A stretch of DNA of 44,898 bases, taken from an uncultured Prevotella sp. (GTDB lineage: Bacteria > Bacteroidota > Bacteroidia > Bacteroidales > Bacteroidaceae). Positions 1-6,997 of the stretch are shown in pieces. The translations under genes were made by a program, and so were the position numbers. Position 1 is the first letter of the stretch; every line of letters begins with the position of its first letter. The notes below the pieces were generated by a model. It was not told the origin of the DNA, did no database searches, and saw only the letters and a program-made list of their open reading frames with translations. The stretch spans positions 1 to 44,898 of the forward strand of contig CAJOFE010000025.1 in the NCBI GenBank assembly GCA_905233825.1, written 5' to 3'.

Positions 1-51
1 GCAATCACCATATTTGCCGCAAACATCAAGAGAATCCTCAAACTCAGCTAA
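1..51 (+). pseudogene. 3' end of a probable IS transposase (partial)
   Basis: The first 16 codons of the window read in frame 1 to a TAA at 49-51 and end in a basic-hydrophobic tail containing ANIKRILKL. That pattern resembles the extreme C-terminus of DDE transposases of the IS1182/IS5 type, which often end in a short N-[IL]-[KR]-R-[ILM] helix. The rest of the gene lies outside the window, so neither the family nor its intactness can be judged. The following 95 bases contain a direct repeat and then a strong hairpin, as might be found at an element edge. The family call is inference from 16 residues. Confidence 0.35.
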
Positions 52-123
52 GGAGAGGACGGACTTCCATAGTGCGCTCAAATGAACCTACAGAGACGCA
101 TTTGGGATGCTTCCTGTGACATG

Positions 124-143
124 AAAGGGCATAAAAGGGCATA
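124..143. repeat. perfect tandem 10-bp repeat
   Basis: AAAGGGCATA occurs twice back to back at 124-133 and 134-143, just before the hairpin at 147-195. It may belong to the end of the mobile element suspected at the left edge. Bases 52-123 show no gene or other structure that I can support. Confidence 0.5.
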
Positions 144-146
144 ATG

Positions 147-200
147 AAAAGCAGATTGCTAATCCGTGTGTAACGGCTATGTGCAATCTGCTTTTTTGTT
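147..200 (+). terminator. strong hairpin with T-tract, probable terminator
   Basis: AAAAGCAGATTGC at 147-159 is the exact reverse complement of GCAATCTGCTTTT at 183-195, and a run of T follows to 197. The 23-nt loop contains a second small stem, CCGT at 164-167 with ACGG at 173-176. On the plus strand this fits a terminator for whatever lies upstream of the window. Because the arms are A-rich on one side and T-rich on the other it could act in both directions, ending the minus-strand tRNA-Cys transcript as well. Confidence 0.6.
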
Positions 201-267
201 AATAATCGAGAAGTCTTCATATCTTGAGGACTTTTTCAGTGCCCTCTTAATAAGCTCTCTTTTCTTG

Positions 268-339
268 AGGTGCCTAGCAGATTCGAACTGCTGTAGACGG
301 TTTTGCAGACCGTTGACTAAGCCACTCATCCAAGGCACC
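268..339 (-). tRNA. tRNA-Cys (GCA)
   Basis: Read on the minus strand this folds as a standard cloverleaf: acceptor GGTGCC (334-339) pairs with GGCACC (269-274), with a U discriminator at 268 as is usual for cysteine tRNAs. The anticodon loop CTGCAAA has anticodon GCA at 304-306, and the T loop contains TTCGAAT. CCA is not encoded. It has its own promoter at 355-386 and lies directly after, and slightly overlapping, the small Cys-rich protein gene on the same strand. Confidence 0.95.
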
Positions 340-559
340 CTTGATTTGCGGATGCAAAGTTAGTATTTTTTTTCCTTTCCGCCAAATTTTTTGTGGTGTT
401 TTTGAATTCACATGGTTGTTTTTTGCGTTTTGCGTCGTTCAAAGGGCATCCTTGACAGCCTGCGCATGGGTCATTACGTAGTGAGATGGCTTTATGCACA
501 CGCCAGCCAGCATACAGGCAGGCAATAATAATGAAGATAACAACCAGAATCCACTGCAT
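326..559 (-). CDS. FeoB-associated Cys-rich membrane protein
   Basis: A 77-residue protein with one N-terminal membrane helix (about residues 3-20, ILVVIFIIIACLYAGW) followed by a Cys cluster of the form DPCAGCQGCPL plus one more Cys at about residue 50. That is the layout of the small proteins annotated as FeoB-associated Cys-rich membrane proteins in Bacteroidota, thought to help ferrous iron uptake or bind metal; no feoB is visible here, so the link to iron is by family only. It starts 3 bases after the stop of the Nudix gene, so the two are probably co-transcribed. Family members as I know them end soon after the last Cys. Here about 25 extra residues follow, their codons contain the tRNA-Cys promoter, and the stop lies inside the tRNA. 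A lost stop codon is likely. Confidence 0.7.
   Translation of the reverse strand: MQWILVVIFIIIACLYAGWRVHKAISLRNDPCAGCQGCPLNDAKRKKQPCEFKNTTKNLAERKKNTNFASANQGCLG
355..386 (-). promoter_or_regulatory. promoter of tRNA-Cys
   Basis: On the minus strand there is a -33 TTTG (383-386), a 20-nt spacer and a -7 TAACTTTG (355-362). This matches the Bacteroidota housekeeping promoter pattern and would start transcription just before the tRNA 5' end at 339. The whole promoter lies inside the last codons of the small membrane-protein reading frame that ends at 326. Confidence 0.7.
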
Positions 560-562
560 GGG

Positions 563-1066
563 CTATGAACCGAAAAACTTCAGGTATTCTTGTTCAAAGT
601 TAGGAGTCAGAATCTCTTTTCCCATCGCATCCATTATCTCCTCACGAGTCCAAAAACGACCTCCATCAAGCTCTTCCTGATTGGGGGCGACGGTTCCGTC
701 ATAGGTGGTGCGGTTTACATAGACCAGCTCACGCTCACGCTTGCTATCGAACACGTAACTTCCCAACAATTCAGGCTCGAACTGGATGATGCCCAATTCT
801 TCACAAACCTCCCTTTTTAATGATTCCTCTGGCGTTTCGCCGTATGCCATGTGCCCACCACAGGCTGTATCCCACTTGCCAGGTTGGATGTCCTTCCACA
901 AAGGGCGACGTTGCAGATAAAGCTCACCTTTTGAGTTAAACAGGTGCAAATGCACCACAGGATGGAGAATCCGAGTGCCCGAGTGAGCCTCGCCCCGTGT
1001 GACGGAACCTAAAACATGTCCGTTCTCATCGACAATAGGGAAGATTTCCAATAAATTGTCTTTCAT
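563..1066 (-). CDS. Nudix hydrolase
   Basis: A 167-residue Nudix-fold protein that would hydrolyse a nucleoside-diphosphate-linked substrate. The complete Nudix box (G-x5-E-x7-R-E-x2-E-E-x-G) is at residues 71-93, running from GHMAYGE to REVCEELGI, so the metal-binding glutamates are intact. The N-terminus (DENGHVLGSVTRGEAH, then a hydrophobic strand ending in LYLQRR) resembles the YfcD/isopentenyl-diphosphate-isomerase-like branch, whose exact substrates are mostly unknown. The length is normal for the family. It lies between the lipid kinase and the Cys-rich protein on the same strand. A perfect 14-bp palindrome ends 10 bases before the start codon, which suggests it is controlled by a dimeric repressor. 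The substrate cannot be read from sequence. Confidence 0.88.
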   Translation of the reverse strand: MKDNLLEIFPIVDENGHVLGSVTRGEAHSGTRILHPVVHLHLFNSKGELYLQRRPLWKDIQPGKWDTACGGHMAYGETPEESLKREVCEELGIIQFEPELLGSYVFDSKRERELVYVNRTTYDGTVAPNQEELDGGRFWTREEIMDAMGKEILTPNFEQEYLKFFGS

Positions 1067-1075
1067 ATTATATTA

Positions 1076-1089
1076 ATGTTCGCGAACAT
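1076..1089. promoter_or_regulatory. 14-bp perfect palindrome, candidate operator of the Nudix gene
   Basis: ATGTTCGCGAACAT is fully self-complementary and lies 10 bases upstream of the Nudix start codon (1064-1066), in the 40-base gap after the lipid kinase stop. No T-run follows on the minus strand, so a repressor site is more likely than a terminator. The half-site ATGTTCG suggests a dimeric regulator; I do not recognise which one. Confidence 0.5.
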
Positions 1090-1106
1090 AAATAATTTTT
1101 ATTTTA

Positions 1107-2066
1107 TTACTTGTGGGTGTGGTGGAATACCTTAACGAGACGGCTTGGCTCTGACTTGTCTTCAATGGCATCAGGGTTGAGGACAGCTTTCAGACCTCCA
1201 GGAATGACGGCAATGTCAATGTCTTTACCCATGATGGTAGGATCGCCGTCGAAGTGTACGGCACCATCCTCGGAACGAGTGATATGGATTTTCCGCGCAT
1301 GGAAGTTCTTCACGTGCTTGTTGTCCTTGAGGGTTTTCAGCATCATATCCATCAATAGCTTCGGGCCTCCCATTCCCTTAAACGGTTCGATAATGATGAC
1401 GTCGAGCAGTCCATCCTGCATAGAAGCCCCTGGGGCGATATAGGTATTGTTTCCATACTGTGCTGCATTGGCACAGGCGATGAGATAGGCTTCATAATGC
1501 TGTGTATTGCCCTGTTCGTCCTCAACGCGCAGGTCATAGCTTGTCGGCTGATACTTCATGCCTTCCTTCAGTACCATTTTGGCGTAGGTCGTCATCCCAC
1601 GCTTGCCTGATTGTGCGAATTTCAGAGAGATATAGGCATCAAATCCCATTCCACACGTACAGAAGAAAGGATGTCCGTTGATGGTTCCATAGTCGAAGAA
1701 ACCCGTCATCCCCTTATTGATAATAGAAAGGGCTCCTTTCATACTCATGGGCAGACATAGATGACGAGCAAGACCATTGCCCGAACCGCAAGGCACAATA
1801 CCAAGTGCCGTCTGACTGCCTACTAACGAGCGGGCAACTTCATTGACAGTACCGTCGCCGCCGACAGCCACACATATATTAACGGAATCCTTCACACACT
1901 TATTGGCAATCTCGGCAGCATGTCCGGCATATTCAGTCCTGATAATTTGCCAGTCGAATAAATTTCCGTCCAGATTCTTTTCTACTATTTTCTCAAATCC
2001 CTTTTTTGAACTTGTTCCAGAAATAGGATTTACAATGAATACAATACGTTTCTTCTCTTCTTGCAT
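1107..2066 (-). CDS. diacylglycerol/sphingosine kinase-family lipid kinase
   Basis: From the start chosen here this is 319 residues with the DAGK catalytic domain: the opening strand IVFIVNPISG (residues 8-17), the nucleotide-binding GGDGTVNEVA (69-78) and PCGSGNGLAR (92-101). The family phosphorylates lipid hydroxyls with ATP at the inner membrane face (diacylglycerol, or sphingoid bases in some members). The reading frame is open upstream to 2135, but the family begins right at the IVNPISG strand and a -7-like TACATTTG lies at 2072-2079, so the ATG at 2064-2066 is preferred. The gene is divergent from serine palmitoyltransferase, so a sphingoid substrate is a reasonable but unproven idea. 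The Nudix gene follows after 40 bases on the same strand. Confidence 0.88.
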   Translation of the reverse strand: MQEEKKRIVFIVNPISGTSSKKGFEKIVEKNLDGNLFDWQIIRTEYAGHAAEIANKCVKDSVNICVAVGGDGTVNEVARSLVGSQTALGIVPCGSGNGLARHLCLPMSMKGALSIINKGMTGFFDYGTINGHPFFCTCGMGFDAYISLKFAQSGKRGMTTYAKMVLKEGMKYQPTSYDLRVEDEQGNTQHYEAYLIACANAAQYGNNTYIAPGASMQDGLLDVIIIEPFKGMGGPKLLMDMMLKTLKDNKHVKNFHARKIHITRSEDGAVHFDGDPTIMGKDIDIAVIPGGLKAVLNPDAIEDKSEPSRLVKVFHHTHK

Positions 2067-2071
2067 GGGTG

Positions 2072-2079
2072 CAAATGTA
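2072..2079 (-). promoter_or_regulatory. -7 element of the lipid kinase gene
   Basis: TACATTTG on the minus strand matches the Bacteroidota -7 consensus TAnnTTTG and ends only 5 bases before the chosen ATG at 2066, so the message would be nearly leaderless. A TTTG at 2102-2105 could be the -33 element, though the 22-base spacer is slightly long. Confidence 0.45.
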
Positions 2080-2173
2080 CAAATTTTGCCTGAAATACCC
2101 TCAAAAAGAGAAAGAAAAATGCGAAAATCAAACATTTTTATAAAAAAGAGGTGTGTATTTGCAGAATTTTATG

Positions 2174-2181
2174 TAACTTTG
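2174..2181 (+). promoter_or_regulatory. -7 element of serine palmitoyltransferase gene
   Basis: TAACTTTG matches the -7 consensus and lies 37 bases before the ATG at 2219. No good -33 TTTG is found at the usual spacing; the nearest is 12 bases away, so the promoter may need an activator. Confidence 0.5.
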
Positions 2182-2218
2182 CAGCCTGTAAAAAAATGAA
2201 ATACCTATAAACGACATT

Positions 2219-3406
2219 ATGGGACAACTGCAAGAAAGGTACAAATCGTACCGCATTCCTCAGGAGGCGATGGCCAAAGGCATCTATCCTTACTTCCGCG
2301 CCATCACAGGAAAACAAGGTACTGAGGTAGAGATGGGAGGTCACAAAGTGCTGATGTTCGGCTCGAACGCATACACTGGCCTTACAGGCGACCAACGCAT
2401 TATTGACAAGGCTAAGGAAGCTCTTGACAAATATGGTACAGGATGTGCAGGCAGCCGTTTCCTGAACGGAACGCTTGATTTGCATATTCAATTAGAGAAG
2501 GAAATCGCAGCTTTCATTGGCAAAGACGATTGTCTTTGCTTCTCTACGGGCTTCAGTGTTAACCAAGGCGTCATCCCCGCCTTATTAGGAAAAGACGATT
2601 TCGTGATTTGCGACGACCGCGACCATGCAAGTATCGTAGACGGACGTCGTCTGGCTTTTGCCAAGCAACTCCACTACAAGCACAACGATATGGCCGATTT
2701 GGAGCGCGTTTTACAAAAATTGCCCGAGGAAGCCATCAAATTAATCGTGGTTGATGGTGTATTCTCGATGGAAGGCGATCTGGCCAAGCTCCCTGAGATT
2801 ATCGAACTGAAGAAGAAGTACAACTGCTCGGTGATGGTCGATGAAGCTCACGGCATCGGTGTCTTCGGCAAACAGGGACGTGGTGTATGCGATCATTTCG
2901 GTCTGACCAAGGATGTAGATCTCATCATGGGCACCTTCTCGAAGTCGTTGGCATCTATCGGAGGCTTTATTGCAGCTGACAGCGATACTATCAACTGGTT
3001 GCGCCATACTTGCCGTACCTACATCTTCTCAGCATCGAATACGCCTGCTGCTACTGCAGCCGCTATGGAAGCCCTGCATATCATACAGCGAGAACCCGAG
3101 CGCATTGAGAAGCTGTGGAAGGTAACCAATTATGCTTTGAAACGTTTCCGTGAAGAAGGCTTCGAGATTGGCGATACCGAGAGTCCTATCATTCCGCTTT
3201 ATGTGCGTGATACAGATAAGACATTCCTCGTTACGGCATTAGCTTTCAATGCAGGAGTATTCATCAATCCTGTCATTCCTCCTGCATGTGCTCCTCAGGA
3301 CACTTTAGTCCGCTATGCGCTGATGGCAACTCATACCGAGGAGCAGGTGGAACGTTCAGTGGTGGCCCTGAAGAAAATTTTTGTTGATCAAGGTATCATT
3401 AAATAA
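2219..3406 (+). CDS. spt: serine palmitoyltransferase (alpha-oxoamine synthase family)
   Basis: A 395-residue PLP enzyme of the alpha-oxoamine synthase family. It would condense L-serine with a fatty acyl-CoA to 3-ketosphinganine, the first step of the sphingolipid pathway typical of Bacteroidales. Visible features are the substrate-binding GTGCAGSRFLNGT (about residues 73-85), DEAHGIG (208-214) with the PLP-contacting Asp and His, and the Schiff-base lysine in GTFSKSLAS (Lys242). The FSKSLAS-GGF form is that of serine palmitoyltransferases; the relative 2-amino-3-ketobutyrate CoA ligase has GTLGKALGGA there. The length fits. The divergent neighbour is a lipid kinase. Product specificity is inferred from motif and organism. 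Confidence 0.85.
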   Translation: MGQLQERYKSYRIPQEAMAKGIYPYFRAITGKQGTEVEMGGHKVLMFGSNAYTGLTGDQRIIDKAKEALDKYGTGCAGSRFLNGTLDLHIQLEKEIAAFIGKDDCLCFSTGFSVNQGVIPALLGKDDFVICDDRDHASIVDGRRLAFAKQLHYKHNDMADLERVLQKLPEEAIKLIVVDGVFSMEGDLAKLPEIIELKKKYNCSVMVDEAHGIGVFGKQGRGVCDHFGLTKDVDLIMGTFSKSLASIGGFIAADSDTINWLRHTCRTYIFSASNTPAATAAAMEALHIIQREPERIEKLWKVTNYALKRFREEGFEIGDTESPIIPLYVRDTDKTFLVTALAFNAGVFINPVIPPACAPQDTLVRYALMATHTEEQVERSVVALKKIFVDQGIIK

Positions 3407-3417
3407 TTACGTAAAAA

Positions 3418-3449
3418 TTTGTGTGGGTGCAAAAAAGTTAGTACCTTTG
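3418..3449 (+). promoter_or_regulatory. promoter of tRNA-Pro
   Basis: A -33 TTTG (3418-3421), 20-nt spacer and -7 TACCTTTG (3442-3449) lie 12 bases before the tRNA. It is a textbook Bacteroidota promoter starting immediately after the spt stop codon. Confidence 0.75.
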
Positions 3450-3461
3450 CAGCCGCAAAAT

Positions 3462-3534
3462 CGAGGTGTAGCGCAGTTGGTAGCGTTCCTGGTTTGGGAC
3501 CAGGCTGTCGCAGGTTCGAGTCCTGTCACCTCGA
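3462..3534 (+). tRNA. tRNA-Pro (TGG)
   Basis: Acceptor CGAGGTG (3462-3468) pairs with CACCTCG (3527-3533), with an A discriminator at 3534. The anticodon stem CCTGG/CCAGG encloses TTTGGGA with anticodon TGG at 3495-3497, and the T arm contains GGTTCGAGTCC. CCA is not encoded. Confidence 0.95.
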
Positions 3535-3553
3535 CTTAGGTGCAAATAAAAGT

Positions 3554-3590
3554 GGAGGATTCCTTTTATGAGGCATCCTCCCATTTTTTT
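3554..3590 (+). terminator. terminator after tRNA-Pro
   Basis: GGAGGAT (3554-3560) pairs with ATCCTCC (3575-3581) and is followed by CCA and a run of eight T (3584-3591). It separates the tRNA transcript from the regulator gene starting at 3650. Confidence 0.7.
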
Positions 3591-3599
3591 TCCAAAAAA

Positions 3600-3631
3600 T
3601 TTGGCCGAAAGATGTATTTTTCGTAATTTTG
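3600..3631 (+). promoter_or_regulatory. promoter of the propeller/AraC regulator gene
   Basis: A -33 TTTG (3600-3603), 20-nt spacer and -7 TAATTTTG (3624-3631) lie 18 bases before the ATG at 3650. The -33 element almost touches the preceding terminator. Confidence 0.65.
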
Positions 3632-3649
3632 CGGAATATTACCTGACTG

Positions 3650-6148
3650 ATGAAGTATATCTATCATATTCTGTTTGTCCTGTCATTGTCCGTGCTGATG
3701 ACTACTCCAGCAAGAGCCATCACGGAAGAGCGCTCTTTTACAATTATCAATGCTGCTGACGGACTGGCTGACAACAGTGCGCAGGTGGTAAAATGCACCA
3801 GGACGGGACGTATGATTATATCTACCATCGGTAATCTGAATTTCTATGATGGCAAGTCGTTTTCACATGCTGATTCCAAGCCGCTCTATGAATTCAACCT
3901 TCCGTTGTATCAGGGGCATTACCATCTATACTTCGACCGTGAGCACCACATCTGGCTGAAAGATAAGCAGAAGGTTACTTGTATCGACCTGATGATGGAG
4001 AGTTTCATACAGAATGTGGATAGTGTCATCAAGGGTATGGGTTGTCAGGATGAAATACTTGACATGTTCGGCGACCAGTACAACGACATGTGGTTCCTCA
4101 CCCCGAAGGGGCTTTATTGTCCTAATAGCAATCGTATATACCCCGTACAGAAAGGTCTTAGTTTGCAGGATATAGATTGCATTGACAATATCCTTTATAC
4201 TTTTTATGACAATGGCGAAGTCATAGGCATGGACACGCTGGGCCATGTTGTCTGCCAGCTGCTGGCTTATGATGAAGTGAAGGCTGCAAAATATGCCGAC
4301 TCATCTGTCCTTCTTCCATTTGGCAACGGCTTCTTCCAAATCAGAAACGGCAGCGATGGGGCTATCCTTCAATTCTTCGATGCCCGACAGAAAACGTGGG
4401 AAGTAATTATTGAACGACCCTTCCATCTGAACAACATGACTCTCGACCCTGAGGGGAAGAATCTGTATATACCATCGAAATACGGCTACTTTATCTTCCA
4501 GCCTGACACGAAGGAACTTGAACATATCCCAGAGGTGGAGCTGACCAACGGTCAGACAATGGCTACCGATTGCAATGCCATGTGTTTCGACCATCAGGGT
4601 GGCCTATGGATTGGAACTGAGAAGCGAGGCCTGCTTTATGCACGTCCTCATTCTGTGTCGTTCCGTGCCTATCCCTGGGGCCATGCATTGGCTACGAAGT
4701 ATTCAATGATGATGGACAACATCCAGCAGAACATTGAGACCTATGAAGGTAAGAAAGCCTATTGCAAATATGTCGATACCAGGGGATGGACGTGGATAGG
4801 TACACGTAAGGGACTCTATATTGAAAAACCCGGCAGTAAAGAACAAATTGTCTATACCCGTCGCAATGGTCTGCACAATGATGTCATCCATTCCGTCATT
4901 GAGGATAACGACCACAACATTTGGGTGGCCACTTCATGCGGTATTACCTTCTTTCTCATACGAAACGGTCAGATTGCCTTTCTCAACAACTTCACTGGTG
5001 ACGACAATGTGCCTAACGAGTCGTTCGAGAACTGCAAGGCTATTATGCTCCCCGACGGCTCTATCGCCATGCAGGGCGTTGAACATATTGTGGTCTTTAA
5101 TCCTGCAAATCTGCATGACGTCAATATACCCCATCTGATTACCAATATCAAGCCGAAGCTCACTCGTCTATTGGTTAATGGCAATGATATTTATGCCAGT
5201 CAGCTCTATGATGGCAACATGGTCATAGACAGGGCACCTTCCCTTGTCAAGCATATCAATTTGAAGAGCGACCAGAATTCTGTCTCGCTGACATTCTCCG
5301 CACTTAATTATTTCCGTCCTATGCAGACATGCTATCGAGTGCGCGTCTATGAATTGGGAAATGAATGGCAAGTCCTGTCCTACCAGAACACTACGCTTGT
5401 TGATAGTAGGGGCTTGTTGCACTTCCCTATGGCAAATCTTGCTCCTGGTGATTATCATGTTGAAGTACAGGCCTCGCTGTTCCCCAATGTCTGGCAGGAA
5501 GACATACCTAATGACGAGCGCTATATTTGGGAAGTACATGTCAAGCAGCCCTGGTGGCGCACTACAGGCCTGCTTTTCTTGTTCTCCCTCATCCTGCTTG
5601 GGTTATTGCTTTTCAATTTCTTCCTCTACAATCGCAATACCCGTATGCGTGACCGTCGCAACAACGAAGAAGGTGACATCATCCGTAAGATCCGTTTCTA
5701 TGTAAAACGGTGCGATGCAGCCTCTACGCTGAAATACGCCCCAATCATGAGCGACGAGAAAGGCAATATGGCAGAAGACACCAGCGATGACCTCTCACCC
5801 GAGTTCATCCAGCTGATGAAGAAGCTTATGCCTTTCGTCAAGTCACAACCCGAGCGCTCGCTCACTATGCACAAGCTCAGTGAGGTAGGCGACGTCGATA
5901 TCATCCAACTCTATGAAACTGTAACAGCCAATCTGTACAAGAGTCCACGAGCACTGACGCGAAGCATTCGTTTGGACAAAGGAGCCCAACTGCTGGCCAC
6001 TACCGATATGAGCATAGAACAGGTGGCAATGGAATGTGGGTTCTACACACCCAACTATTTCATCGGTAATTTCTTCCATGTGTTTAAGCAGACTCCTACG
6101 GAATACCGGCAGAGCCAGCGCACAAATAGCATGTATAGCAAAGTATGA
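3650..6148 (+). CDS. membrane-anchored two-component-type propeller protein with AraC DNA-binding domain
   Basis: An 832-residue regulator with an N-terminal signal-anchor (residues 1-23). A periplasmic beta-propeller follows (about 28-490), with blades ending in patterns such as GGLWIGTEKRGLLY and NIWVATSCGI, then a Y_Y_Y-like sandwich (about 500-632), one membrane helix (637-660), a short cytoplasmic linker and a C-terminal AraC-type helix-turn-helix (about 735-825). This is the outline of Bacteroides hybrid two-component systems, but the histidine-kinase and receiver domains are both absent; only about 55 residues separate the membrane from the DNA-binding domain. It therefore looks like a one-component transmembrane transcription factor. 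Its stop overlaps the start of the next gene by 4 bases (ATGA), so the two are translationally coupled. Target genes and ligand are unknown. Confidence 0.85.
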   Translation: MKYIYHILFVLSLSVLMTTPARAITEERSFTIINAADGLADNSAQVVKCTRTGRMIISTIGNLNFYDGKSFSHADSKPLYEFNLPLYQGHYHLYFDREHHIWLKDKQKVTCIDLMMESFIQNVDSVIKGMGCQDEILDMFGDQYNDMWFLTPKGLYCPNSNRIYPVQKGLSLQDIDCIDNILYTFYDNGEVIGMDTLGHVVCQLLAYDEVKAAKYADSSVLLPFGNGFFQIRNGSDGAILQFFDARQKTWEVIIERPFHLNNMTLDPEGKNLYIPSKYGYFIFQPDTKELEHIPEVELTNGQTMATDCNAMCFDHQGGLWIGTEKRGLLYARPHSVSFRAYPWGHALATKYSMMMDNIQQNIETYEGKKAYCKYVDTRGWTWIGTRKGLYIEKPGSKEQIVYTRRNGLHNDVIHSVIEDNDHNIWVATSCGITFFLIRNGQIAFLNNFTGDDNVPNESFENCKAIMLPDGSIAMQGVEHIVVFNPANLHDVNIPHLITNIKPKLTRLLVNGNDIYASQLYDGNMVIDRAPSLVKHINLKSDQNSVSLTFSALNYFRPMQTCYRVRVYELGNEWQVLSYQNTTLVDSRGLLHFPMANLAPGDYHVEVQASLFPNVWQEDIPNDERYIWEVHVKQPWWRTTGLLFLFSLILLGLLLFNFFLYNRNTRMRDRRNNEEGDIIRKIRFYVKRCDAASTLKYAPIMSDEKGNMAEDTSDDLSPEFIQLMKKLMPFVKSQPERSLTMHKLSEVGDVDIIQLYETVTANLYKSPRALTRSIRLDKGAQLLATTDMSIEQVAMECGFYTPNYFIGNFFHVFKQTPTEYRQSQRTNSMYSKV

Positions 6149-6957
6149 AACAGGCCATGATTTTCGCGGCGGGACTTGGTACCCGTCTTAAACCTCTCAC
6201 CGACATCATGCCCAAGGCATTGGTGTCTGTGCAGGGTGTTCCTTTGCTTGACAGGGTCATCCAGAAGCTTCGCGATCAGGGTTATGGCCGTTTCATCATC
6301 AATGTCCATCATTTCGCCCAGCAAATCATCGACCACGTCAGTCAGCAGGACTATGCACCGATGGTGCACATTAGCGATGAGAGCGACAAGCTGTTAGAAA
6401 CGGGTGGGGGACTGAAGAAAGCAGCCCCGCTGTTCCTTGATGACAGTCCCATCCTGATTCACAATGTCGATATTCTCGACAATGTCGATTACGACTGGTT
6501 TGCCCGTCAGCATCAGCCTGATGAAGATGCAGTGCTGTTGGTAAGTCGTCGTAAGACCCAGCGTTATCTGCTCTTCGATCATGCTATGCGCCTCATGGGC
6601 TGGATGAACGTGGAGACGGGCGAAGTGAGAAGTCCATTCCCCTGGCTGCGTGAGCAAGAGCTTGTCATTGACGATGCTTACCAAGTGCAGGCTTGTTCTG
6701 GCACCTCTCTTTATTCTCACCATTTACCACTCACCTCTAAACTATACGCATTTGCGTTCAGCGGCATCCATAGTTTCTCACCGCGACTATTTACTTTGAT
6801 GGAGCGCTTTCCCGAGCGTTTCCCCATCATGGACTTCTATCTCTCCACCTGCCATCGGGCTCACATAGTCGGACTTCCCAAGGACGACCTGAAACTCATT
6901 GATGTTGGCAAGCTCGACTCACTGGCAAAAGCGGAGGAGTTTCTGAAAACAGAGTAG
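6145..6957 (+). CDS. sugar-1-phosphate nucleotidyltransferase (MurU/GlmU-like)
   Basis: A 270-residue NTP-transferase. The activation motif [17 protein letters not shown] (residues 10-26) and the metal-binding aspartate region ILIHNVDIL (about 103-111) are clear. The family joins NTP and a sugar 1-phosphate to give NDP-sugar and PPi. Size and pattern are closest to the short mannose-1-phosphate guanylyltransferase and MurNAc-1-phosphate uridylyltransferase (MurU) group; the substrate is uncertain. The gene overlaps the upstream regulator by 4 bases. Around residues 188-208 a stretch including [13 protein letters not shown] lies just before the conserved [13 protein letters not shown] strand and looks like extra sequence; its DNA (about 6705-6745) is rich in CTCACC/ACCACT units unlike its surroundings. 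Confidence 0.82.
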   Translation: MKQAMIFAAGLGTRLKPLTDIMPKALVSVQGVPLLDRVIQKLRDQGYGRFIINVHHFAQQIIDHVSQQDYAPMVHISDESDKLLETGGGLKKAAPLFLDDSPILIHNVDILDNVDYDWFARQHQPDEDAVLLVSRRKTQRYLLFDHAMRLMGWMNVETGEVRSPFPWLREQELVIDDAYQVQACSGTSLYSHHLPLTSKLYAFAFSGIHSFSPRLFTLMERFPERFPIMDFYLSTCHRAHIVGLPKDDLKLIDVGKLDSLAKAEEFLKTE

Positions 6958-6997
6958 CTTAAATCTCAATCCTCAAATATCAATTTTTAAATCACAA

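Noticed and set aside
2219..3406. 2-amino-3-ketobutyrate CoA ligase for the PLP enzyme
   Set aside because: The lysine motif is GTFSKSLAS, typical of serine palmitoyltransferase, and no threonine dehydrogenase is adjacent.
4101..4111. CCCC-GAA-GGGG palindrome inside the propeller gene
   Set aside because: The encoded LTPKGLY is an ordinary propeller blade sequence and no second G run follows, so it is not evidence of an inserted element.
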